From contig JASFAU010000001.1 of assembly GCA_039704465.1 (NCBI GenBank), positions 1,178,001 through 1,242,000 on the forward strand: a stretch of 64,000 nucleotides of DNA, written 5' to 3'. Positions 42,968 to 52,690 of this stretch are shown here, piece after piece; the first letter of the stretch is position 1; every line of letters begins with the position of its first letter. Made by a program: the position numbers and the translations under genes. The notes under the pieces were generated by a model, which was given only the letters and a program-made list of their open reading frames with translations, did no database searches and had not been told where the DNA came from. Origin of the DNA: Plasmodiophora brassicae (Eukaryota; Endomyxa; Phytomyxea; Plasmodiophorida; Plasmodiophoridae).

Positions 42968-43940
42968 TCAGCTCAATAGGCATTTCATAGTGTCCTCCGG
43001 TACAGTTGGTTCAGCGAAACGCGGCTGTATAGGTGTGACCGCTACGAAGCCATTGTTAATCGCCCAACGATCGGTTCCTTCTTCTGCATCCGTCGAGAAC
43101 AGGCATCGGTCGAACGAGTACGTTGTCGAGTCAATCCGTCGGTAAAGCGGCCCATACGATTCCGACAGTGCTGTGCACAGTTTCGCCTGTGGGCTGCCGG
43201 TTAGCATGAGCCGTCGTAGAAATACAACATTGGCGTTGTACCTGGGCGTCGGCACTGGATCCCAGTTTGACCCCGATGTTGAAAGCGAGCTGCGGGATGC
43301 CATCTGGCCACGACCGCCACACTTTAGCAATCGTGGCCATCAGGGCTTGGCACGACACCTGAATGTCGCCCAGTTGTGTAGACCAGTCGGCATGTACCTC
43401 CGCATACGCAATCGAGGCCGCGACCGATCGCAGGCCCAGCATCGCGGCTTCCATAGCGCCGCCCACTGTTCCAGACGACAGCATATACGATGTGCCGCAG
43501 TTCTGCCCAAAGTTGGGACCGCTGATGACCAAATCGGGGCGAAACGGGCACAAATGCCCAGCAGCAATCAGCACTGCCGTTGCGGGGCTCCCATCGACAG
43601 TCGCCCATTGAATATCAGCGCCCGGCGGATCGCTGGACTCTGGGAACGCGGCGGGAGGCGACTCCAGCACCCTCGCCCCGATATCGCCAAACCGTTCCAC
43701 TCGCTTCGACACCCACGACTGCTGCCGCGACGGGACGCACCTGGTCGACAAGCAGCGTGATGAGACGAGCGCGCGACAGGAGCCTCGGCGACGCGTCGCT
43801 TACACAAAGACACGCCGGATGCCGCCCTGCTGCGACAGTACGGCGATAAACGTCGACAGGAACGGGCACCACTTCGAGCACGGCAGGCCGTCGTCGTTCA
43901 CAATGAGGACACTGGCAGGCGGCGATGCGCCCCAGTCCAT
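42968..43940 (-). CDS. SurE-like 5'/3'-nucleotidase / acid phosphatase
   Basis: Metal-dependent phosphatase of the SurE fold. The first exon gives SVLIVNDDGLPCSKW, with the metal-binding NDD. The second gives CVPSRQQSWVSKRV (Q-S motif), VDGSPATAVLIAAGHL, FRPDLVISGPNFGQNCGTSY (Asn ligand) and LSSGTVGGAMEAAMLGLRSV. The third, after an intron near 43150, gives AINNGFVAVTPIQPRF and ends at 42968. All blocks follow eukaryotic SurE (PBY1/TTL-associated) order. The start Met is directly before the first strand. Confidence 0.87.
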
Positions 43941-44280
43941 TGTGGCGCGGGCGACGGCCCCGCCGTGCAAGTCCGTCCCTGCCCTGCCCTGGACCCCGCC
44001 GTCACGCAGCGGGTCGCCGGCAACAGGTGCCTGGCGCGCGCCCACCCCCGCCCGCCCGAGGGATGAGTTGACTCATCCAGGATGACGCCCGCCGTGCGTA
44101 TCGATGACTCGCGCGGTCATAACCAGGTCGTGTAACTTAATCGGTGGACGGCGCCGCCGCGAGCGCCTGTAGTAACGCGCATACGCCCTCCCACACACAG
44201 ACACACACGCAGGCGCTATCCATTGTTCGTATTATCGCGCACCCGCACACGACCGTCTATTCGTGCCATACCTGAATCCC
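43941..44280. promoter_or_regulatory. Shared promoter region between SurE and deacetylase-like genes
   Basis: About 340 bp between two divergent genes. A CA-rich tract (acacacagacacacac) lies near 44195-44210. No further element can be defined. Confidence 0.3.
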
Positions 44281-46362
44281 ATGTCCAAACCCGCCTTGAT
44301 GCCGCTTGTCGTCATCGTCGCCGTCCTGCTCGTCCAGGACGCGGCGTCCACGACGACCACGTTCTCGTGGAACGACCAACCGCAGCTCGTATCGTTCACG
44401 TTCGAAGGGGAGTACCTGCCGGACGCCATGGCCATGTTCCGCAACGTGCACAACGGGCGGTTGGCGTGTACAACCGCCGTTCCCGTGACCTGGTTCGCCA
44501 GCCAGTGCTCGTCGTCATCGACCTCGCAGCTGGCCTCGTTCCTCGCTGAAGGCCACGAGGTCGGCCTGCATGCCCTGTCCGAGTCCACCATCCCGTCCGA
44601 CCTGGCCTGCCTCTCCAAGCTCACCTACGTTCGTGGTTTCCGCGGCCCGCAGCAGGTTCGGCTGGCCGCCTTCCGATCCGGCGTCCTCTACGACTCGTCG
44701 GAGACGGCGAGCTCGTCGTCCAGCTGGCCCTACGCCCTAACGTCCCCGGGCGGTCTGTTCGAGGTCGACGTCGTCCAAGGCAAATCGGCAGCGGACACGC
44801 TCGGCAGGTTCGCCGACAATTACAATGGCGAGCGCAGGCCGTTCGTCCTGTCGCTGACGCAGCTGTCGGCGGTGGTCGGCCAGCAGGCCACCGCACAGGT
44901 CGTATCGACCATCATGCAGTACGCCGACGTCGTCGCCGTCACGGCCAGCCAGATCAGCCGCATGGTGTTCGTCGACTCGTCCGCCAGGGCCGATGCCTTG
45001 ATGAACATCTGCCGTCAGCCGGCGTCGTCGTCGACGACGCGGGCGCCCAGGTCGCTCTATGGGCAGACGTCGAGCCCTGCGTCGCCAGTTCCAACTGGAG
45101 CCAGCGAGGCAACCGGATCCATCGGGTCAGCGCCTAAGCCCGCAACGACGTCGGCACCAACTGGCCAGCCTACCAGGACGGGGTCGGATGGAACAGCGGC
45201 GCCCAGCACACGATCGTCATCCGCCGCTGATAGTGCTGGTACCGGCGGCACCGCGACAGCACCCGCCGGGACGACCAGTGCTGGTCATAACACGGCTCCA
45301 GCCAGGGCCGGTTCAGAGTCGAATGGGGCGTCCACAACCGCCCCTTCATCAACGCCCAGCGCTACCGGGACCGTCGCTCCTGCAACTGATGCCACGACCG
45401 GCAACGGCAAGGGTGGTGGTACTCGCTCGACGGCGGGCGGGATCGACTCGGGAACGACGGCTGCTTCCACGACCGGCGTTCCTACTTCGGCGTCGGCAAC
45501 GAGTGTCGATGCCATTTCTGACGGGCCTACAGCAGCACCGACAACCAGTACCGATGCCGACTCAGGTGCGACTGCCTCGCCTACGTCAACACCGGCCACG
45601 AGCACCGATGCCGCGTCGGGAGCCACTGTCGCGCCTACGACGACGACTGTCCCGACAGCGGTGCCCACGTCGGCGCCTACGACGAGTGCCGACGGTAGCG
45701 CAGGTGGCAATGCTAACGGCGGAACAACGGCAACAGGTGCACCAGGCACGACGACGGATAACGGCGCGACCAGCGGCAGTGCAGGGGCGACGGGTGCGTC
45801 GTCGGGGACGCTTGCGTCAGCAGCCAGTGCTGGCGGTGCCAAGGGCGATCCCACGTCGGCTGCGGCGTCCTCAGGCAGCGGAACGACGGTGCCGACAACC
45901 GTCGCGCCAACGCCAGCTCCGACACCAGCTGGGTACAAGTCTGCACCAACGCCAGCGCCAACTCCCGCTGGGTACCAGTCGGCACCGACACCGGCGCCGA
46001 CGTCCGCATCGGGCAAGTCGTCATCAAGTGGCCCGGCGTACGTCCCCTACGTGCTGGGCGCTGGTGGCTGCCTCTGCGCCCTGCTCGTCTTCGTTGCCTA
46101 CAAGGTTCGTCGTCGCGAGGACCGGTTCCCGGCGATTGTCACCGGCGGGTACGCGTTCGAGGCTGAGGATCGCGACATATTCGACCTGGAATCGGATTCG
46201 AGGTTAACGCCGTTCGACGCCACGACCCTGGAAGCGGCATCGGCCGTGCCGGCGATGGACATATCGACCCAGGTGGCCGACGAGGAATCGCTACGGTCGT
46301 TCACTGGATTTACCACATCCAGCTTTACATCCCTCACCCGGACCACTAACAATGTCCTATAA
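44281..46362 (+). CDS. Mucin-like surface protein with a degenerate polysaccharide (chitin) deacetylase domain
   Basis: Signal peptide (MPLVVIVAVLLVQDAAS). The NodB-like N-terminal domain reads QLVSFTFEGEYLPDAMAMF, VPVTWFASQ and SFLAEGHEVGLHALSES. These correspond to TFDDG and the H-x-x-H region of chitin deacetylases, but the paired Asp and one His are lost, so catalysis is doubtful. Residues about 250-590 are a Thr/Ser/Ala/Pro/Gly stalk typical of O-glycosylated mucins, ending in three PTPAPTPAGYKSA-type repeats. A transmembrane helix (VPYVLGAGGCLCALLVFVAY) and a cytoplasmic tail rich in acidic and Ser/Thr residues close the protein. The stretch has no introns. Confidence 0.8.
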   Translation: MSKPALMPLVVIVAVLLVQDAASTTTTFSWNDQPQLVSFTFEGEYLPDAMAMFRNVHNGRLACTTAVPVTWFASQCSSSSTSQLASFLAEGHEVGLHALSESTIPSDLACLSKLTYVRGFRGPQQVRLAAFRSGVLYDSSETASSSSSWPYALTSPGGLFEVDVVQGKSAADTLGRFADNYNGERRPFVLSLTQLSAVVGQQATAQVVSTIMQYADVVAVTASQISRMVFVDSSARADALMNICRQPASSSTTRAPRSLYGQTSSPASPVPTGASEATGSIGSAPKPATTSAPTGQPTRTGSDGTAAPSTRSSSAADSAGTGGTATAPAGTTSAGHNTAPARAGSESNGASTTAPSSTPSATGTVAPATDATTGNGKGGGTRSTAGGIDSGTTAASTTGVPTSASATSVDAISDGPTAAPTTSTDADSGATASPTSTPATSTDAASGATVAPTTTTVPTAVPTSAPTTSADGSAGGNANGGTTATGAPGTTTDNGATSGSAGATGASSGTLASAASAGGAKGDPTSAAASSGSGTTVPTTVAPTPAPTPAGYKSAPTPAPTPAGYQSAPTPAPTSASGKSSSSGPAYVPYVLGAGGCLCALLVFVAYKVRRREDRFPAIVTGGYAFEAEDRDIFDLESDSRLTPFDATTLEAASAVPAMDISTQVADEESLRSFTGFTTSSFTSLTRTTNNVL

Positions 46363-46421
46363 ACACAGCCGCCACCGCCACGTTGTTTACAATATCGTCG
46401 CGCGTGTGTGTATGGAGCATC

Positions 46422-48979
46422 CTAAGGGTACTGGGAAGGGTAAGCGGGCGGCTTCTGCTTCTTGGTGTGCTGGTGCACGATCAGGTACAGGGTGGACCCG
46501 GCGAACCGCAGCCCGTTCAGGCCAGCCACGATGCCGAACATGACCGTCAGGAAGTACCTGCCAATCGCGTGGTTCCCGCCCGGGTTGGCATCGAATGTCG
46601 TTATCAGACTGACGTACAGCCCCTGGGATAGGCTGCCACCGTGTCTGCGGTTACCAAACTTGCTTCCAGACGACGGCATACACGACGTACATCCACAGTA
46701 GGAGGACAGTCGAGCGGAAGTCGCTGAACCGGTCCTGCTGGATCGCCTTCAGCGCCTTCTCCGCCTTGCGAATCTTCTCGATACGCCGCAGCCGGGCACG
46801 AACGCGCTCGTTGACATCCTTGTGCGCGTCAGCGTTGTCGTCGCGTACCGCTTCGGCCGCCTCCGATATGCCCTTGGTGCCCCAGCTGATATCATGTAGG
46901 TTGCCTATGCAATGGGCGACGGTCACGATGCAGATCCCATGCCTGAACCGACAGGTCGTTTACAAATGCTGTACACAGGGAAGATCACCTAGCGCCAGGC
47001 ATCGAGGTTAGCGGGCAAATGAAAAGGTTCTGGTCAAGCAGGTCGTCGTACCAGGAAAACGGGTGCAACGAGGAAGTACTGCAGAAAGTTGCCCAGGACG
47101 ACGACGATGTCGCCGTGCATCGTCGCGGCGATCAGCAGGAGGCCGACGGATCCCGCCAGGGCCGCGATCAGGACCTGGAACGTAACGGCGCCCGTCGCCA
47201 ACGTGTAGATTGACATGCCTGTGGTGGCGGCGAAGATGATGCTCCACAGGACGGCGATCGCCTTGTACTTCTTGCCGACGGCCGGCGCTCGATTACCTGG
47301 AACCCATCACGTTCAGTCAGGGCAACCAGACAGCGGACCGCCGGTACCAAGCCCAAGGACGAACTGGGCCATGATCAGCGCCAGGATGATGTACCGCAGG
47401 ATCAGGAACAAGGGGCTATCTGGCCCGAGCACGATCGTCATGCTGAACAGGAACGTCAGGTAGACGTTAGCGATCAGCAGCCAGGCCATCATCAGTTGCA
47501 GGAACGTGAACAGGAATTGCATGGTGACGACCGCCTTGCGGATCGGCGTATGCGTCGTGTTCTTCAGGAAGCGGAGCGTGTTCAGCACCGTGTAGCAGGA
47601 CGCCAGCAGGCTGCCGTTCAGCCACCGGCGCCGCTGCTTGATCAGGTCGACGAGGCCGGTCGGGCAATCGGTCTCGGCGATCGCACGCTTGTCGTAGTGC
47701 AACGTGTAGTTGTTGCCAGCTTTGGCCAGCAGCTCGAAGCACAGGATACGATCTTCCGCGAGGTACCTGATAGCGCATCAGCTTGCGCCTTAGGGGCTGG
47801 GGTCTGTTGAGAGCCATACTGGTTGGCCTCAAATGGTGTCAGCCCGTCCATAGGCGTGGCGATGTGGTGGAAGTACTTGTCCAGCGGGGCGCCTTCCAGA
47901 GCCGTGTACCGGTAGGCGGAGAACGCGCCCGGCAGGACGCTGACGTAGCCGGCGACGCTCTCGCTGGCCTTGTCCAGGAAGTTGCTGACCTTGTACTCGA
48001 ACGTCTGCGCCGCGACGATCGGGTTCGCCGACCACGTCGACATGGTCGTGATCTCGCCACAGCATCCCCCGATCTGACTGTTCCGATGCATCGTCTCCCA
48101 CCTGTACCCCAGATTGACGTTCCTATATACGGGCACCAAGCGTCAGCGTCTAATCCTACAGGAAGTACAGCGCCTTTGGTTTCGGCCTGGTGCCGACGTC
48201 CAGCAGAAAGCAGAACTCGGGTTTGATCTGGTCGGCGAACGCCTTGAAGAACCAGTAGTGACTACGTAGAGCACCGAACCAGTCAGCACCGAACACGCTG
48301 TTTGACCTGTACCGTGCTCTGACCTGTCGATCTTGCCGGCATTATGCTCTTTCAGGGCGAACATCTGTGAAACGGGGGCCGACCGGTTATGGCACGTGCT
48401 GCGCCAGCGACAAACGACCTGACACGCACCACTTGGATTGGTGGGTACCGCGATTTGCGCTCGTTCTCCTCCATCCACATGATCGTGGTCTCAAACAGGT
48501 GCACGCCCACATCGGCGCCGCTGTCCATCTGCTTGTTGATCTCTTCCTGGCTGAATATGCCTTGCTCGGTGGCCCACTCGAGCGTCTCCTGGCTGGCGGT
48601 GGCTCGCCCGTCCGACACAATGCAGACGGTGATGCGCTTCCAGAAGTTACGATCGTCTTCTCGTTGCGCTGTCGGCAGGCGTGAGCCGGCCCCGCCCAAA
48701 GCAGGTCGCAGGCGGTCACCTACTGAACGTCTTGACGTTCTCGCAGACCCCGCGCATGGTGCGCCTGAGTTCGTCGACGCCCTCGTTGTACATCGTGACC
48801 ACGATGAGGAGCGTGCACTCGGATCCGGCGAACTGGCACCGGTACCCCTTCTTGGTGAACTCCACCGGGTATCGCGTCTGGACGGCCGTGTACCGCAATG
48901 TCTCCGCGATCTCGTACGACGCGTCTGCTTCGGCGGGCGGCCCGCCCGGGTAATGCTCATCGCTGCGCGCGCCCCCCAT
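46422..48979 (-). CDS. Chitin synthase (GT2 family)
   Basis: Membrane enzyme polymerising N-acetylglucosamine from UDP-GlcNAc. The first exon has [20 protein letters not shown]. The next gives [15 protein letters not shown] and the acceptor-side [16 protein letters not shown]. Then come [40 protein letters not shown] (donor-site region), [12 protein letters not shown] (EDR) and [16 protein letters not shown] (QRRRW). Several transmembrane helices follow. A C-terminal exon has [10 protein letters not shown], then a charged coiled stretch and two last helices, ending at 46422. At least six short introns interrupt it. The order of motifs is complete, so the enzyme should be functional. Confidence 0.95.
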
Positions 48980-49231
48980 CGCGAATGGCCCCGAGCGCCC
49001 TAGGCCTGCCCCCAGTTAATGACTCAATTTGGCGAGGGACGCGCGTGCGCGTGCCACCTGACGAGGTGTCGACGGGACGGGACCGACAGCGACGTCCGTC
49101 AGCTGGGAGCAGTTTATCAGCCAGATACTTCCTGATACTGATCGACGCGTGCTGGACGAAGGCCACGCCGGTCGAACACTACAGAGAGCAACGTCGAGCT
49201 TGTTCGGGAACCAGGACAGAACGTCACAGAA

Positions 49232-50269
49232 TCAGGCGGCCGTAAACGCATCGACGCAAGTGCTATGATGGAAGCGATGTGCCATCTGGAGCGGGGTCTC
49301 GTTGTCGTATAGCGCGGCAGTCGCCATAGGGTCAGCGCCCTTGACTAGCGCCATCTGGACGAGATCGGCGCGGTCGGCCTCGACGAGCTTGTGCAGCGGG
49401 GTCAGCGACGTTCTCGAGCAGACCGCGTTCACATCCACGTTCCCGTGCGCTAGGAGCCGTCCGGCCCGGTCGTAGTCGCCGTCGTCGATGGCACGGTGCA
49501 ACTCACTGTCGGTCGTGATGGCAGGCGATTCGGCATAGGTGGCGGGGGACGCTGGAGAATCGATGGCAACTCCAACGCAGGGGAACCTGACGGATAGCGC
49601 CTGCACGGCCGCATCCAGTCGTACCATGGCGTCGTACGACATGTCGGAAAGCGAACCAACGCCACCAGTATGGGACGCGAACGCCATCGAGGCGTCGCTG
49701 CCCAGAAGATGCCTGTACGGGCCGTCAATGCCGAACACGTCGGTGGCCGACGTGACGTCGAACACCAGACCGCGTACGGCGATAACACCTGGCGAACGCA
49801 AGACGTCCTCCATCGACATGACGCGGGGAATATTGGCAGGAAGAGGCGTGGACGCTTGCATGCCAGCGGGAATCGGTGGATGCGTCGAGGACGGTAACGG
49901 GAACAGGTAGCCGACCTCCGGGTACGCCTGGCGCAATTGACGAAGGTACCGCTGGATGTGCGCGCGCTCCTCGTCAGACACGTCTCGTGCGCATCCGTTC
50001 AGCAGCGATGGTTCCAGTCGGCGTTTGGCGACGGACAGTGAGATATCGTGGCCCGGGCACATTGCAAACGGCCCGTTGGCGCCGTAGAGCGCCCCGTCTT
50101 CCGACACATCGAACACGGACCCGCCAACCGAGACCATAAGGTCGCCATCGACCACGTGACGCCCTAGTTCCTCCAACGTCATCGGCACTCGCCTGGACCG
50201 CCCATACAGCCAGGCGAGCGCGATCGTTGTCAGGACAGCGACGACCGCGATGATCACGGGGAGCACCAT
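49232..50269 (-). CDS. Membrane protein with two MAPR/cytochrome b5-like domains and ankyrin repeats
   Basis: Residues 1-22 form a signal anchor (VLPVIIAVVAVLTTIALAWL). The first MAPR-type domain is MTLEELGRHVVDGDLMVSVG, GSVFDVSEDGALYGANGPF and CPGHDISLSVAKR. The second is MSMEDVLRSPGVIAVRGLVF, DVTSATDVFGIDGPYRHLLG and SDASMAF. The C-terminal 100 residues are ankyrin-like (TDSELHRAIDDGDYDRAGRL, LTPLHKLVEADRADLVQMAL). Two heme/steroid-type domains in tandem joined to ankyrins is not a layout I know. The C-terminal side should face the cytosol if the anchor is type III. Confidence 0.75.
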   Translation of the reverse strand: MVLPVIIAVVAVLTTIALAWLYGRSRRVPMTLEELGRHVVDGDLMVSVGGSVFDVSEDGALYGANGPFAMCPGHDISLSVAKRRLEPSLLNGCARDVSDEERAHIQRYLRQLRQAYPEVGYLFPLPSSTHPPIPAGMQASTPLPANIPRVMSMEDVLRSPGVIAVRGLVFDVTSATDVFGIDGPYRHLLGSDASMAFASHTGGVGSLSDMSYDAMVRLDAAVQALSVRFPCVGVAIDSPASPATYAESPAITTDSELHRAIDDGDYDRAGRLLAHGNVDVNAVCSRTSLTPLHKLVEADRADLVQMALVKGADPMATAALYDNETPLQMAHRFHHSTCVDAFTAA

Positions 50270-50521
50270 ACCTTGCCTGGTACGGTAATCCGGTTCTACG
50301 CACTCCGTGGAGCTGCCACTGGGCGTCGTCTGCTGCTCGCTGTCGGCGGGCGCCCGCAGTCTGTGTGTGTGTGTGCCGATACTTTTGCCATCTATCTCCC
50401 GGCTCCGCTCTCTGTGCGTGTTGTGTTCCTGGGTCATCAAGATATTTGGACCGTCGTGCTGGACAGCTCGACCTGTACGATGGCAATGGTCGAGCGCCGT
50501 CGCACATGAGATGAACCTGCG

Positions 50522-52603
50522 ATGGTGGGTTCGGGGCATCGTGAAGACCCGCCTCCGAAGCGCTCGCAGTCGCTATTGGGGCGCTGGACGAACAAACTCA
50601 TGCGACAAGCGTCCGCTGGAAGGTCATCCCTGGCGGTGCCGTCGACCGCAGACGAATGTCCGATCCTGGTCCACAGCGTCCTGCGCAAGAAATCCTCCCG
50701 GTCGCTTCTGAAGACGTGGTCCACAAGGAGCGTATCGTTACGCGGCAGCGATAGCGGCCGCATCCTCGACCTGGAGCTAAGTCATCCATCCGCTGACGGC
50801 GACACATCGCCAACACGGATCGACATCACCCAAATCGCATCGTGCAAACGCGTCGACGACCACGAAATTGTTCTGTCGGTCGACGCTTCTACCGGTACCG
50901 GGCAGTACGACCTCTGGCTTCGCAGCGAAGACGCCCAGGAAATCGACACCTGGATGCAGCACTTTGATCGCCACTTCTCACCGACGCTGAGCGCCGTCAA
51001 CGCCGCACTGGAGAGTCCATCGCGACTGGCCAGGCCAGTCTCACTGGTTCCTGGCGACGACAAACACAGCGACGACGAAGACGACGACGACGACGACGAT
51101 GTGGTACGAAAGAAGATAGAAGCGCTACCGGATCCGGTGAAGTTCGCATCGAAGCACGAGCCGAAAGCGACGCTCTTGACGAAGAGGGCAATACAACGCC
51201 TTCCAGTGACGGAACCTCGCCGGCCACCTGCGACAATTGTTGTCCCGATTCAAACGCTGTCACCGTTGAAGCTGGAAATCCTGCACGAATATCGCCAGGC
51301 CATAGAGAGTCCCATCTCGACGCGGTCGGTCGGCGATCTGGAGGCACGCCTCCGCGTCTTTCTTCAGAACAAGCAGAAGATTGACGCTGTCCTCAAAGAA
51401 TTACACGCTCGCAACGATGCGCAAGTCCTGTCCGCTCTGGGCGAACCTTCGACGCCGCTGTCACTGATTCAGATTGATACTGTGAAGGTCGTGAAATCGG
51501 CGTTCGCCTCTGCGACGGGTCCTGGTGGAGTACGCCGGGTACTATGTGCCCAATAATGTCATTCCACTGACGACCTGTTTCGCAGTCGCATGCGATCGCC
51601 GTCTGGTTATTGCTGTCGGCGGCATTGCAGGGCCCAGCAACGGCAGACGAGGTGACGTCGATGATGGTTCGCGATATTCCTGCCAACGTCCTGTCCAGTA
51701 CTGGCGTATGCGGCCGGGTTCTGGAGGAGATCGGGTTGGGTGGCCGCGGACGCGCCTGGCACTTCGTGTTCCACGTCCTCGGGTCCAGCCGGAACGCCAG
51801 GGCCGTGCTGGACCTGCTCCGGAAGGTCCTCGACACGCTCATGGCCAAGGCAAGTCCTTCGCCCGTGTCGTACGATGTGTGCTCACTGGGACCGGCAGAA
51901 CTCTGTCCTGAACGAATTGCGAGACCAGGACGGCTGGAGGGAATGGGTCCCCGCTGCCGTTGTGTCCATCGGAAGGCGGACCCACTTGACAACCGTCCAG
52001 GAAATGACGCGCCTGGCCTTGCTGATTCTGTCAACGTTAAGTGCCGAGGCGCTGTTCGCTGACGGCAACGTTCAGCTGGGCGTTATCATTCGTCACTTGC
52101 ATTCACCATGGTTCGCGAACGCCTTCCTGGAAACTCTCATTGGGCAACTCCAGTCCCAAGTGCATCGCTTCCCATCCGACCGCGACCATGCTCTATGGGA
52201 ACGCCTCCTCGACATCGTCCGGTTCATTGTGAACACCGCGTTCACGTTGCACTGTGAGCCGAATCCGATGACGCTGTCCGATATCGATTACGATGGCGGG
52301 CCGGTCGATGCGGTGCCTGTCCTGGTGGACACGGCCGCGTTCCTGCAACGGGTCGGGATCACTGCTAAACGCCACGTGGAGCAGGATGTCATCAACGACC
52401 CCGTCCAAGCGCTTGAGGCCAAAGCCGACTTCATACATTCGGCGATCACGTTCCTGAACGGTGTCACTGCGCGATACGCCGCATTGCCCTATGCCGACAT
52501 TCGCCGGCTGTGCAACAAGTTCATCAGTGGACAGTCTGCTGTCAGGCAACGGAACGCGTCGATCCTGGAACTGAATCGGGTCGCCATCCCGGCACCCATT
52601 TGA
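50522..52603 (+). CDS. PH-domain protein with a long helical C-terminal region
   Basis: The first exon has a PH domain at residues about 45-160 (VHSVLRKKSSRSLLKTWSTR, then YDLWLRSEDAQEIDTWMQHF), followed by an acidic run of Asp. A 50-bp GT-AG intron near 51537-51588 joins HAIAVWLLLSAALQGPATAD. Next comes WHFVFHVLGSSRNARAVLDL. A second intron begins GCAAGT (about 51850) and ends ggcag, joining NSVLNELRDQDGWREWVPAA. The helical rest contains LGVIIRHLHSPWFANAFLET and ends at 52603. The C-terminal region recalls the ARM-like part of BEACH-type proteins, but no BEACH domain is present. Function unknown. Confidence 0.7.
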
Positions 52604-52690
52604 TGAAGCAGACGCCCTTTATTGATGATGACGATTCGTGGCTGTGTGCGTGATTCAACTCTAGGGGCTGGTTCCCGGACGTGATTCATT

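Noticed and set aside
44195..44215. CA-rich tract as a designed regulatory repeat
   Set aside because: Short simple-sequence runs are common; no supporting context.
45285..46016. 243-codon antisense frame in the mucin stalk
   Set aside because: Low-complexity Val/Gly/Ala translation of the Thr/Ala/Pro-coding repeats.
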